Positions 17,474 through 27,000 of a stretch of 64,000 bases of DNA are shown piece after piece. The position numbers were made by a program, and so were the translations under genes. How positions within the stretch are numbered: the first letter of the stretch is position 1; every line of letters begins with the position of its first letter. This DNA comes from Prevotella intermedia ATCC 25611 = DSM 20706. Lineage in GTDB: Bacteria > Bacteroidota > Bacteroidia > Bacteroidales > Bacteroidaceae. The notes under the pieces are model-generated. The model did no database searches, had not been told where the DNA came from, and saw only the letters and a list, made by a program, of their open reading frames with translations. The DNA lies in the NCBI RefSeq assembly GCF_001953955.1, contig NZ_CP019300.1:1116001-1180000 (forward strand), in the 5' to 3' direction.

Positions 17474-18823
17474 TTACATTTCTTTCTTGAATCGTCGTAG
17501 ATAGACGGTCATTATCGATATTGCCACAATCACAGAGATAAGGTCGCTCGTTGGCATTGAAGCCCAAACGCCATTGATACCATAGAAGTTTGGCAGCAGA
17601 ACGAGTAGTGGCAGCAAGAACAACAACTGTCTTGAGAGCGACAGGAAGATGCTGATTTTAACTTTCCCAATACATTGGAAGAAGTTGGTGATTACCATCT
17701 GGCACCCTATAAATGGGTACATCATCATTATAATCTGTATTGCCTTGATGGAACCTTTAATGAGTTCGGGGTCTTTTGTAAACATTCGGGCGCAATAGTA
17801 AGGTGCAAACATAGCCAAAGTCCAGCCCGTCAGCATAATGCAAATTGCTGTAATGATGGACAATTTCACCACTCGCATCATTCTGCCGTATTGCTGCGCA
17901 CCGTAGTTATAGCCTGCAATGGGCTGCATACCTTGGTTGAGCCCGATGACAAACATTATGAAAATCATTGCTATACTGTTGGCAATACCGTATGCTCCTA
18001 CTGCTATATCGCCACCAAACTTTACCAACTGATTGTTTATAAAGATGACAATCACGCAGGCACAGGCATTCATCAGGAAAGGAGAGATGCCTATTGAGAT
18101 AATGTTTCTTACGAGATTGGCTTTCAACTTGTATATACCTCGTTTCAAATGCAATAGTTCGTTTTTGTTGGCAAACAGCTTCATCTGCCAGCAGAGTGCT
18201 AAAACCTGCGATATAACGGTAGCGAAAGCTGCGCCCTTAATGCCCCAATGCCACCAAAGAATGAACACTGCGTCGAGTAAAATATTCATCGCGACGGTGA
18301 AAATAGTGGCAAACATCGCCATTCGTGGCTTCGATGCTGCCCTCAGTACAGCGTTCATACCGAAATACATGTGCGAAAACACGTTGCCTGCGAGTATTAT
18401 CTGCATAAAGTCGCGTGCGTAAGGAAGAGTAGTATCGCTTGCACCGAAGAAACGCAAGATAGGGTCGAGAAACAAAAGACAGATACCTCCAAACGCCAAA
18501 CCTATAATAAGATTAAGGGTGATGGTATTGCCAAGGGTGTTTTCTGCCGACTCGTAGTCTTTCTGTCCTAACTTTACACTAATCGTTGTGGCTGCTCCGA
18601 CACCTACTGCAGCACCAAATGCAGCTGCAAGAATCATGAATGGGAACGTGATGGCAAGTCCCGAAATCGCCATCGGACCTACTACCTGTCCAATAAATAC
18701 ACGGTCGATAATATTGTAGAGCGACGCTGCCGTCATCGCTATGATAGCAGGCAGGGCATATTGTGCCAGTAGTTTGCCCACTGGTTTTGTTCCAAGCTCT
18801 AATGTCGCTTTCTTATTATCCAT
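17474..18823 (-). CDS. MATE family efflux transporter
   Basis: The 449-residue inner-membrane protein has about 12 hydrophobic segments in two halves, as expected for a MATE Na+/H+-drug antiporter. Recognisable segments include GTKPVGKLLAQYALPAIIAMT, NIIDRVFIGQVVGPMAISGLA and GLNQGMQPIAGYNYGAQQYGR. It starts the long minus-strand unit that runs on to the aminotransferase, and may simply share its promoter. Substrates of such MATE proteins vary widely and cannot be inferred here. Confidence 0.9.
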   Translation of the reverse strand: MDNKKATLELGTKPVGKLLAQYALPAIIAMTAASLYNIIDRVFIGQVVGPMAISGLAITFPFMILAAAFGAAVGVGAATTISVKLGQKDYESAENTLGNTITLNLIIGLAFGGICLLFLDPILRFFGASDTTLPYARDFMQIILAGNVFSHMYFGMNAVLRAASKPRMAMFATIFTVAMNILLDAVFILWWHWGIKGAAFATVISQVLALCWQMKLFANKNELLHLKRGIYKLKANLVRNIISIGISPFLMNACACVIVIFINNQLVKFGGDIAVGAYGIANSIAMIFIMFVIGLNQGMQPIAGYNYGAQQYGRMMRVVKLSIITAICIMLTGWTLAMFAPYYCARMFTKDPELIKGSIKAIQIIMMMYPFIGCQMVITNFFQCIGKVKISIFLSLSRQLLFLLPLLVLLPNFYGINGVWASMPTSDLISVIVAISIMTVYLRRFKKEM

Positions 18824-18846
18824 TCAGAATAGTTGTCTTCTTTCTG

Positions 18847-18854
18847 CAAAAGTA
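18847..18854 (-). promoter_or_regulatory. Putative -7 element for the MATE-led minus-strand unit
   Basis: The minus strand reads TACTTTTG then CAG, matching TAnnTTTG, with a TTG about 17 bases upstream. It lies about 24 bases before the MATE start. Confidence 0.5.
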
Positions 18855-18947
18855 CTAAAAAAAAACGATACAACTAATTATATACAATATCTTTTACTTT
18901 GTAAATCAATTTTTCAGGATATTGTTGGGTTAATGAAAAAAAAGGAG

Positions 18948-18955
18948 TATTTTTG
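18948..18955 (+). promoter_or_regulatory. Putative promoter of the porin-like gene
   Basis: TATTTTTG (then CAAA) with TTG about 20 bases upstream in TTGTTGGG, a good Bacteroidota -33/-7 pair. The gene starts at 18979. Confidence 0.55.
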
Positions 18956-18978
18956 CAAAAAATAAATTAGAAAGAAGT

Positions 18979-19581
18979 ATGAAAAAATTATTTTTATCTC
19001 TACTCTTGCTTGTCGGAAGTATGACAACTTATGCACAAGCAACGTTTCCAAACACAGTAGCCCATCACGATGACGAACATGGGGCGCGCACTTTTGTAGG
19101 TGGAGCAGTAACATTTTGGTCTGACCCAAAAGATAAAACTGTGAAGTTCGACTTCTCTCCCGAAATCGGCTACTTGTTTAATGATAAATGGGGCGTGGGC
19201 TTGATGCTGGGTTATGAATACGAAAAAGAAACTGAAGCTGGAAAGAAAAGCTATTCCAATAGTTTTAAAATTTCGCCTTTCGCACGTTGGTATTATGTGC
19301 ACAAAGGTCCTTTCAACTTGTTTTTAGATGGCGGAGTTGGGTTCGACTTCGGTAAAGTAAAGGCTAATGGTGAAAAGACCAACCGCCATGGCTTTGAAGT
19401 AGGAGTACGTCCGGGTGCTTGTGTAGACCTTACAGAAGGACTTTGCCTATGTTTGCGAATGGGCTTTGTAGGCTATCGACACGACTATTTTGGTGGCGAA
19501 GAACCTGAAATAGGAACCAACGGCTTTGGTTTGCGCTTTGCACCAGAAGAGTTGATGATTGGTTTTGAACTTGAATTTTAA
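18979..19581 (+). CDS. Outer-membrane beta-barrel protein (small porin-like)
   Basis: The 200-residue protein has a signal peptide (MKKLFLSLLLLVGSMTTYAQ) and alternating beta-strand segments such as FDFSPEIGYLFNDKWGVGLMLGYEYEKE and GPFNLFLDGGVGFDFG. It ends in a Phe (GFELEF), a common C-terminal outer-membrane signal. The fold resembles the OMP_b-brl family of 8-stranded barrels. Function unknown. It is alone in its unit, with a dispersed repeat downstream. Confidence 0.8.
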   Translation: MKKLFLSLLLLVGSMTTYAQATFPNTVAHHDDEHGARTFVGGAVTFWSDPKDKTVKFDFSPEIGYLFNDKWGVGLMLGYEYEKETEAGKKSYSNSFKISPFARWYYVHKGPFNLFLDGGVGFDFGKVKANGEKTNRHGFEVGVRPGACVDLTEGLCLCLRMGFVGYRHDYFGGEEPEIGTNGFGLRFAPEELMIGFELEF

Positions 19582-19657
19582 CAGTTCAATAAAATTTTAT
19601 AGGAGGAACGATTTTCCTTTTTATTGCTGAAGTCAGATACAGAAAATAAATTTGATA

Positions 19658-19844
19658 TTGTAAAGATAATTCTGTTAAAAAGTAATAATTGCACTTTGGC
19701 ATTGTAAAAGCGGCTGTTTTGCATCGCAAAACAGCCGCTTTTGGTTGGTAAAAGAACCGCTTTTGCAATGCAAAACAATAGGTTTTGTAATTCGTTGATA
19801 ATTAGTTTGTTAGGCAACAGTTATGTTTGTGAAAAATATTTACA
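19658..19844 (+). repeat. Dispersed intergenic repeat, copy 4
   Basis: Runs from TTGTAAAGATAATT to AAAAATATTTACA. The core holds a 17-bp inverted repeat with a 3-base loop (arms 19706-19722 and 19726-19742, word AAAAGCGGCTGTTTTGC), then a variant GGTAAAAGAACCGC word and the GCAAAACAATAGG word. It lies between two plus-strand genes. The remaining part of this gap (19845-19980) is AT-rich with no visible structure. Confidence 0.82.
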
Positions 19845-19982
19845 GCGCTATCTCCTTCTTTTCGTCTATTTAAGAGCAGGAATTAAAAGATTTGTCTATT
19901 CGGAAAAGATAAAGTTATATAAAGCAGACTGACAGTTTTGTTTTTCTTTACTACTTATGTGGTAACTCTCATTTTTTTTGTA

Positions 19983-19990
19983 TATCTTTG
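19983..19990 (+). promoter_or_regulatory. Putative -7 element for the 20019 gene
   Basis: TATCTTTG followed by CAAC, a match to TAnnTTTG, 29 bases before the ATG. Confidence 0.5.
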
Positions 19991-20018
19991 CAACTCAAAT
20001 CAAAACAATATAGTATAA

Positions 20019-20477
20019 ATGATGGAAAAAAAATTGGGAGTAGTATTTTTGCTACTTGCTTTCGCGTTGAATCTATCAGCACAAAGACAAGTTAGTGGTG
20101 TTGAATTTATGGCGGACAAAGCCAAGACAATGGAAATGCTGGAGAAAAAATTTGGTGCTCCTTATTTATTAGGTGGTGGAAAGGCGACGTATAAGAACGT
20201 TGTTTTTGACGGAGAAACCTATAACGAGGCTGAATGTTTCTTCAATGAGGAAGGAAAACTAAACCAGTTGCGTTTAAGAACAAATTTGGGTAATAAGAAA
20301 GATGCCATTGTGCGAATGAACAAATTGGCAAAGAAATACGAGCAAAGCTATAATACAACCTATTCGGAAAATTCCGATGATGGAAAATTTGTAGTAGGAT
20401 ATGACACAAAAGGCGGAACAACAATTATGATTTCTACCTTTAAAAACAGTTGTCTGTTAAGTTTTGGTCTTTTCTAA
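20019..20477 (+). CDS. Secreted protein of unknown function
   Basis: The 152-residue protein has a signal peptide ending NLSAQ and a soluble body containing MEMLEKKFGAPYLLGGGKATY. A mixed alpha/beta region with FVVGYDTKGGTTIMIS follows. The start MM leaves 20019 or 20022 as alternatives. I do not recognise the family. It is a periplasmic or exported protein. It is followed by a hairpin and then a DUF3256 gene. Confidence 0.6.
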   Translation: MMEKKLGVVFLLLAFALNLSAQRQVSGVEFMADKAKTMEMLEKKFGAPYLLGGGKATYKNVVFDGETYNEAECFFNEEGKLNQLRLRTNLGNKKDAIVRMNKLAKKYEQSYNTTYSENSDDGKFVVGYDTKGGTTIMISTFKNSCLLSFGLF

Positions 20478-20540
20478 TTGATGTGTGTAAAGAGTAACAA
20501 TAAGCATCTTTTTAGAAAATAAACTTGCTTGTTTGCTAAA

Positions 20541-20583
20541 AAAAGCGTAATATTGCACTTCAAAAATGCAGTATTACGCTTTT
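20541..20583 (+). terminator. Hairpin between 20019 and the DUF3256 gene
   Basis: Arms AAAAGCGTAATATTGCA (20541-20557) and TGCAGTATTACGCTTTT (20567-20583), near-perfect pairing, 9-base loop. It ends 7 bases before the next ATG, so it could also form in the leader of that gene. Confidence 0.7.
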
Positions 20584-20590
20584 ACTTGAT

Positions 20591-21187
20591 ATGAAGAAAA
20601 TATTTTTAATCTTATTGGTAATGTTCAGCTTATTGCCTCTGAATGCGCAGAATATGCGTCAGATATGGCTGGAAATGCCTGACTCGATAGTACCCTATCT
20701 TAATAGAAGTTTAAGAACGGAATTGGCAGACTATGTTACTATGGGTATGAAGTCGGAGGTGATGAATGCTTTGCGCGATACAACACGTATAGAAAAACTT
20801 ACTGACGACTATATCTTGGTTAAGTTAAGCAATGCTACTAAATTGGAAATAAAGAGCTTAGACGCCTCTACGATAGCAATGGTTCAGACGTGGTGTGGTC
20901 CTTTAGCCGAGAGTAAACTATCATTGTTTTCAAATAATTGGGAGGTTAAACCGCTCAATATAGATGTTTCTCCAATGTTTGTAAAGCCCGACACAATGTC
21001 GCAACAGCGTTACAGCGAGTTGTTGGATATGGCAAACGTTACAATGAACGAAATGCAATTATCGGTGAAAGATAATAGTCTGACAATAAAATATTCCGTT
21101 CCTCTGCTCTCTTCTACCGATAAAAAGGAGATGCAAGCGATATTAAGGCAAAGAAAGCTTAATTGGAATGGAACTACGTTTAAATAG
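20591..21187 (+). CDS. DUF3256-like secreted protein
   Basis: The 198-residue protein has a signal peptide (LLVMFSLLPLNAQ), then MRQIWLEMPDSIVPYLNRSLR, a signature I associate with DUF3256 proteins of Bacteroidota (from memory). The rest is beta-rich with no catalytic motif. It is likely periplasmic. A hairpin ends just upstream of the ATG. Function unknown. Confidence 0.65.
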   Translation: MKKIFLILLVMFSLLPLNAQNMRQIWLEMPDSIVPYLNRSLRTELADYVTMGMKSEVMNALRDTTRIEKLTDDYILVKLSNATKLEIKSLDASTIAMVQTWCGPLAESKLSLFSNNWEVKPLNIDVSPMFVKPDTMSQQRYSELLDMANVTMNEMQLSVKDNSLTIKYSVPLLSSTDKKEMQAILRQRKLNWNGTTFK

Positions 21188-21242
21188 TGTTAACACCAAA
21201 ATGAAAGCATTTGTAAAGTTTGCAATTTTGCGTAAGTATGCC

Positions 21243-21322
21243 TAACTTTGCAATGTGTTTTTCATGGTATTAGATTATTAAGGTTAATAAAGATTGATTG
21301 TCGCGAGACAATCAATTTTTTT
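21243..21322 (+). ncRNA. Candidate short transcript: promoter-like element followed by a terminator
   Basis: TAACTTTG at 21243-21250 (then CAATG) is promoter-like. About 45 bases downstream is a textbook intrinsic terminator: stem 21293-21302 with 21307-21316 (arm ATTGATTGTC), GCGA loop, then a run of seven Ts. No ORF of use lies between them. The predicted RNA would be about 65 nt. It may be a small RNA or an attenuated leader of the downstream transporter gene. Confidence 0.35.
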
Positions 21323-21378
21323 GTTCTTATTCCTACATAAATATTCGGCTTTGTTTTGGTAGTTTGTGATAAAATCTG

Positions 21379-21386
21379 TACTTTTG
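21379..21386 (+). promoter_or_regulatory. Putative promoter of the nucleoside transporter gene
   Basis: TACTTTTG with TTTTG about 20 bases upstream (21354-21358), a good Bacteroidota -33/-7 pair, 25 bases before the ATG. Confidence 0.55.
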
Positions 21387-21410
21387 TTGCCAAACAATAA
21401 AATCTAAGAG

Positions 21411-22673
21411 ATGAATTTAAAAATACGTTTAGCACTGATGAACTTTTTGGAGTTTGCAGTGTGGGGAGCATACTTGACGTCTATGGGACGTTATTTAGGT
21501 AATGTTGGAATTGGTGAGAACATTGGCTTGTTCTATTCTATGCAAGGCATTGTTTCTATTTTTATGCCTGCATTGATGGGTATTGTTGCTGATAGGTGGA
21601 TTCCTGCGCAACGATTGTTGGGCTATTGCCATTTGTTAGCAGGCTTATTTATGTTCGGTACAGCATGGTATGGAATAGAAGCAGGCGCAAATGTAGACTT
21701 TACCATAATCTTCACCCTTTATTCTTTGTCGGTTGCCTTTTATATGCCAACCATTGCTTTGGCCAACTCCGTTGCTTATTCTGCATTGACACAAGCAGGA
21801 ATGGATACAGTGAAAGATTTTCCACCTATCCGAGTGTTTGGTACAATAGGTTTTATATTGACAATGTGGTTGGTCGATATATTGGGCTTTCAAAGCAATC
21901 AAAACCAATTCGTTACTTCGGGTGTAGTGAGCATTATTCTTTTCCTTTATACCTTTACATTACCGAATTGCGAAATATCGAAGAGCGATGAAAAGAAGAG
22001 TTTGGTAGATGCTTTCGGGTTGAAAGCCTTCTCGCTGTTTAAACAAAAGAAAATGGCAATCTTCTTTATCTTCTCAATGTTGTTGGGTGTAAGTTTGCAG
22101 ATAACAAACAGTTTTGCAAATCCTTTCCTATTTAGCTTTGCAGCACAACCCGAATTTGCCGATGCTTTTGGTGTGCAACATGCCAATATATTAATCAGTC
22201 TTTCGCAGATAAGCGAAACTTGCTGTATCTTGCTCATTCCGTTCTTTATGCGCCGTTATGGCATTAAGAATGTAATGCTGATAGCTATGTTTGGGTGGGT
22301 TTTGCGATTCGGACTTTTCGGTTTGGGCGACCCAGGTACGCCTGGCGTCTTCCTCTTCGTATTGTCAATGATAGTTTACGGTATTGCATTTGATTTCTTT
22401 AATATATCGGGTTCGCTATTTGTAGATAAGAGTACAGACCCCTCGATACGTTCATCGGCACAAGGATTGTTTATGTTGATGACCAATGGTATTGGTGCTA
22501 CGGTAGGAACGCTTGCAGCTCAAGCTGTTATTAACCATTATACGGAATTGAAACAGTTTGGCAATGATATTCTGACAGTGGGCGATTGGCAAACTTGCTG
22601 GTTTATTTTTGCTGGTTATGCTTTGCTTGTTGCAGTTAGCTTTGCTTTAATATTCCGTCCAAAAGAACATTAA
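21411..22673 (+). CDS. MFS nucleoside permease, NupG/XapB-like
   Basis: The 420-residue membrane protein has about 12 predicted segments. It starts LKIRLALMNFLEFAVWGAYLTSMGRYL and shows GIVADRWIPAQRLLGYCHLLAGL, resembling nucleoside:H+ symporters of the MFS. Near the end are DKSTDPSIRSSAQGLFMLMTNG and TCWFIFAGYALLVAVSFAL. The likely role is uptake of nucleosides. It overlaps the next gene by one base (TAATG), so the following genes are translationally close: bifunctional nuclease, then rsmE. Confidence 0.88.
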   Translation: MNLKIRLALMNFLEFAVWGAYLTSMGRYLGNVGIGENIGLFYSMQGIVSIFMPALMGIVADRWIPAQRLLGYCHLLAGLFMFGTAWYGIEAGANVDFTIIFTLYSLSVAFYMPTIALANSVAYSALTQAGMDTVKDFPPIRVFGTIGFILTMWLVDILGFQSNQNQFVTSGVVSIILFLYTFTLPNCEISKSDEKKSLVDAFGLKAFSLFKQKKMAIFFIFSMLLGVSLQITNSFANPFLFSFAAQPEFADAFGVQHANILISLSQISETCCILLIPFFMRRYGIKNVMLIAMFGWVLRFGLFGLGDPGTPGVFLFVLSMIVYGIAFDFFNISGSLFVDKSTDPSIRSSAQGLFMLMTNGIGATVGTLAAQAVINHYTELKQFGNDILTVGDWQTCWFIFAGYALLVAVSFALIFRPKEH

Positions 22674-23233
22674 TGAATAAAGTACAGGTATTTTTTAAAG
22701 GATTGACAGAAATAGTTGGTGGTTCCAAGATGGGACTCTTGGTGCTTACCAACCAAATGGAAGATAAGCAAATTGCCATTGTCTGTGATAAGGCAATGGC
22801 ACATGAGCTGAATATTCGCATAGGCCAGAACTCTCTTCGGCACAAGCTTTTGCCTGAAGTGTTGTGTTGGATAAATCCTGATATGGATACCGAACATTAC
22901 GAAATCTTATTCAATTCCATAGAAGACGGACAGTATAAAGTGGTGTTGGTAAATAAACTAACGTTTGAAATGACACCTATACGTGCTTCAGACGCAATAC
23001 TTTTAGCGCAGATAGCCCAGTTGGAGATATTTATGGAAGAAAGACTTTTTATGCGCCAGAGTGTGCCTTACGAGTTGGGGAAAAGTAAAGTAGCACTGCC
23101 TCTGAATGCCTTGACTTCCGAAATGCTTGAAGAAGCTTTGCAGAGAGCCATCGAAAATGAAAACTACGAGTTGGCTTCTAACTTGCGCGACGAATTGAAT
23201 CGACGCAAGGAAAATAAAGATGAAACGGTGTAA
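22673..23233 (+). CDS. Bifunctional nuclease family protein with UvrB/C motif
   Basis: The 186-residue protein has an N-terminal DUF151 bifunctional-nuclease domain (segments GGSKMGLLVLTN, LLPEVLCWINPDMDTEHYEI, KVVLVNKLTFEMTPIRASDAI). A C-terminal UVR motif follows (LEEALQRAIENENYELASNLRDELNRR). The DUF151 family was described as DNase/RNase-like, but its role in Bacteroidota is unclear. Its start overlaps the stop of the transporter gene (TAATG), and rsmE starts 10 bases after its end. Confidence 0.82.
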   Translation: MNKVQVFFKGLTEIVGGSKMGLLVLTNQMEDKQIAIVCDKAMAHELNIRIGQNSLRHKLLPEVLCWINPDMDTEHYEILFNSIEDGQYKVVLVNKLTFEMTPIRASDAILLAQIAQLEIFMEERLFMRQSVPYELGKSKVALPLNALTSEMLEEALQRAIENENYELASNLRDELNRRKENKDETV

Positions 23234-23243
23234 TGGGTAAGAA

Positions 23244-23966
23244 ATGAAAGAAGCACGTTACTTTTATGTTCCTAATGCAGCTGACAATAACGAATTGCCA
23301 ACTGAAGAAGCTACGCATGCTGTGCGTGTTTTACGACTGAAAAGTGGCGACGATATTTTCTTAATGGATGGCGAAGGAACGTTTTATCAAGCTGTTGTTA
23401 CATTGGCAAATCAAAAGCATTGCCTTTACGAAATAAAGCAATCGTTGCCTCAAGATAAAACGTGGAAAGGATATTTACACCTTGCTATTGCTCCCACAAA
23501 GGATATAGGGCGTATTGAGTGGTTGGTGGAAAAAGCCACAGAAATAGGTTTTGATGAGATTTCTTTTTTGAATTGTCGCTTCTCTGAACGCAAAGTATTG
23601 CGTACAGACCGCATAGAACGTATTGTTGTATCGGCAATGAAGCAAAGTCGGAAGGGGTGGAAACCTGTTGTAAACGAAATGGTTACATTCGAAGAGTTTA
23701 TGTGTAGAGAGATAAAAGGAGCGAAATTTATCTGTCATTGCTACAATGAAATAGAGAAAGCCGACTTCTTTACAGAATTGAATAGTTCGGATTGTGCCAA
23801 TGATATAACTGTTTTGGTTGGACCTGAAGGAGATTTTTCTATTGATGAAGTTCGCCAAGCTATCAACAACAACTATCAAAGCGTAACATTAGGAAATAGT
23901 CGTTTGCGCACAGAAACAGCGGGATTGTCTGCTGTAATGATGGCTAATTTGGCACATCGGATTTAG
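23244..23966 (+). CDS. rsmE: 16S rRNA (uracil1498-N3)-methyltransferase
   Basis: The 240-residue SPOUT-class methyltransferase has an N-terminal PUA-like part (EATHAVRVLRLKSGDDIFLMDG). The SAM-binding trefoil knot follows: IAPTKDIGRIEWLVEKATEIGFDEI, VVSAMKQSRKGWKPVV and LVGPEGDFSIDEV, then LGNSRLRTETAGLSA. It methylates U1498 in 16S rRNA (E. coli numbering) of the 30S subunit. It is the last gene of a three-gene unit. Confidence 0.93.
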   Translation: MKEARYFYVPNAADNNELPTEEATHAVRVLRLKSGDDIFLMDGEGTFYQAVVTLANQKHCLYEIKQSLPQDKTWKGYLHLAIAPTKDIGRIEWLVEKATEIGFDEISFLNCRFSERKVLRTDRIERIVVSAMKQSRKGWKPVVNEMVTFEEFMCREIKGAKFICHCYNEIEKADFFTELNSSDCANDITVLVGPEGDFSIDEVRQAINNNYQSVTLGNSRLRTETAGLSAVMMANLAHRI

Positions 23967-24026
23967 TTTTTCTTGTTACAACTTGTTTTTTAACACGGTT
24001 GTAACGATGTTTTGGTGAATTTTAGT

Positions 24027-24034
24027 TATATTTG
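24027..24034 (+). promoter_or_regulatory. Putative -7 element of the Oar-like receptor gene
   Basis: TATATTTG then CACC, a match to TAnnTTTG, with TTTTGG upstream at non-ideal spacing. The gene starts at 24082, giving a leader of about 40 bases. Confidence 0.45.
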
Positions 24035-24081
24035 CACCATAATTATAATATAACGTTATTAAATCTTAACATCAATTTATT

Positions 24082-27000
24082 ATGCAGAAAAGATTGCTTT
24101 TCCTTGTTGTAATGCTGTTTGCTTTGACTTCTTCGGTTATGGCACAGATTACTACATCAGGCATTAGCGGTAAGGTTACGTCAGATGGCGAGGAAGTCAT
24201 CGGTGCTACAGTTACTGCTACCCACCAACCTTCTGGAACTGTCTATCGGGCTTTGACCAATTTGGACGGACGTTTTACCATTCAAGGTATGCGTGTTGGT
24301 GGACCTTATAAAGTAGAAATTGCCTATATTGGCCAACAAACAAAAACATTTAGAAATGTAACGCTTCGCTTGGGTGAAGTGGAAGATTTATCATGCAAGC
24401 TGCAGACAGACTCAAAAGAGTTGCAGGAGGTTGTTGTGGTAGCTAAAGCAGGAATCAATGGAACAAAGACAGGTGCTGCGCAGAGCCTTAGTGCTAAGCA
24501 AATAGCAGAGATGCCAAGTATCACACATGGTATTGCTGATGTGGCAAGATTAAATCCTCAGCTAACAACATCAAGCAATGGCGCAATGTCGTTTGCAGGA
24601 ACAAACAACCGTTACAATTCGTTTATGATTGACGGTGCAATGAATAATGACGTATTTGGTCTTACTGCCGATGGCTCTAATGGCGGACAGGCAGGTACGC
24701 AGCCAGTTTCTATGGAAACCATTGAGCAAATTCAAATCAATGTAGCACCATTCGACGTTCGTCAGAGTGGTTTTACAGGAGGTGCAATCAATGCTATAAC
24801 AAAGTCGGGAACTAACAAGTTCCACGGAAGTGTGTATGGATTTGGCAATAATCAGAACCTTATCGGCCGCCATTATCCTTATTCTGACGGAACAGGTTAT
24901 GCACCGAAATATCAGAAACAGCAACAATACCAATGGGGTGTAACGCTTGGTGGTCCTATTATCAAGGATAAACTATTCTTCTTCGTGAACTTTGAAGACG
25001 CCAATAAAGAATATCCAAATATCAATGGTTACGGGCAGACTGGCTCACGTATCCTTAAAGAAGAGGCTGACGGTGTACTTGCAAAGGTTAAGGAAATGGC
25101 TGCAAAGCAAGGATACGACTATACAGGTGCATTCGGTAACCCTGATATTTATACCAAGAGCAAAAAGTTTGGTGCAAAGATAGACTGGAATATCAACGAC
25201 TTTAATAAGTTCTCATTCCGTTGGAGTTTGGTAGATGCAAAACAATTAAACAATGTCAGTGGTGCTTCATCGTTGAACGATAATCATTATTATTATCCAT
25301 TTGAAAGCAAAACAAACTCTTTCACAGCTGAATTGCAAAGCCGTTTGTCGCCTGTATTGAGCAACGAAGCACGTGCAAGTTACGTACGAGTGCGTGACCA
25401 GCGTGCTGTGGCATCGGCTTTCCCAATGATTTCTCTTCAAGTAACAGGTGGTACGCTCAATATCGGTAACGAACGTTCATCTATGGCAAACCAACTCGAC
25501 CAAGATATTTACACTGTTGAAGACAACTTTACTTGGTACAACGGCAGTCATACATTTACTTTTGGTACACACAACGAGTTTTATAGGTTTGCAAATCTTT
25601 TCATTCAGGATGCAAACGGTACTTACAACTTTGCTGACTTAGCACATTTCAATAAGTACTACGAAGACTTTATGGCGGACAAACTCGACCCTAACTATGC
25701 TTATTTCAAGCAATACCGCTTCGGAATGGCTAATACCGACGTAACGGGCGACCCACGTTGGAAGGCTCCATTCTCTGCAGGACAGTTAGGTTTCTACGTT
25801 CAAGATAAGTGGAATGCTACTCCTTCTTTCCAACTTACATACGGTTTACGTATGGAAATACCTCTTTTCTTCGATACTCCTACTGCTAATACAGGGTTCA
25901 ACGAATATGCTGCACAGCGTGGCTGGGGTGTTCGCACAGACCATAAGTTGTCAAGTTCTCCTTTGTGGAGTCCACGTGTAGGTTTCCGTTGGGATATCAA
26001 TGATGACCGTCAGTTCATTCTTCGTGGTGGTGTAGGTGTCTTCACAGGACGTATTCCATACGTTTGGATTAGCAACAACTTCACTAACACAGGTATTCAG
26101 ATGTCTAAATACAGTGTTTATAATCCAAAAGGACTTAATCTAATCTTCGACCCTAACAAGCAATTGGAGAATGCTGAAAAGTTGAAAGTGTCAGCTGGAA
26201 GTCAGGAAGTAGATATTTTCTCTGATAACTTCAAGTTTGCCCAAACACTTAAATTCAATCTTGGTTTTGACTTTAAAGCATTGGGAATAGATTGGACAGC
26301 AGAGGCTATCTACTCAAAGACATTGAACGACATCTATTATAAGAATCTTGCAATTGAAGCAACGGGCAAAACCTTTGGTCAAGAAACTGGTTATACGTGG
26401 GACAACCGTCCAATGTTTACACAGACTACAAAGGGCACTCCATACGCATACGTGTACGGATTGTATAACACCAACAAGGGTTATACCGTAAACTTATCGC
26501 TGAAAGGTGAGAAGCATTTCGACTTTGGACTTGATTTGATGGCAAGTTATACATGGACACGTTCTATGAGTGTGAACAGTGGAACTTCTTCTGTGGCAGG
26601 TAGTAACTGGATGTTTAATACTACCTATAGAAATCCTAACGACCCAGAACTCGGCTTCAGTGCATATAATGTTCCTCATCGTGTTCAGGCAAGTGCTTAC
26701 TATCGTTTAGGTTACGGTGCAAGCAAGCAGTGGCAAACCACTATCGGTCTGATTTATCAAGGACGTAGCGGCTCTCCATACGTTATTGAAATGTATGGCG
26801 ATATGAATGGCGATGGTGCTCGTGGCAACGACCTTATGTTTATTCCTACCGATGCACAAATCGACCAAATGCGCTTTGCACCAACTACCGTAAACAACAG
26901 CAATAACACTTATCCGTTGATAACAAAGGTATTGGGTGCAGGATATAAGGGTAATCTTTCCGAAGAACAGCAACGTGCTTTGTTGAAACAATGGATTGCC

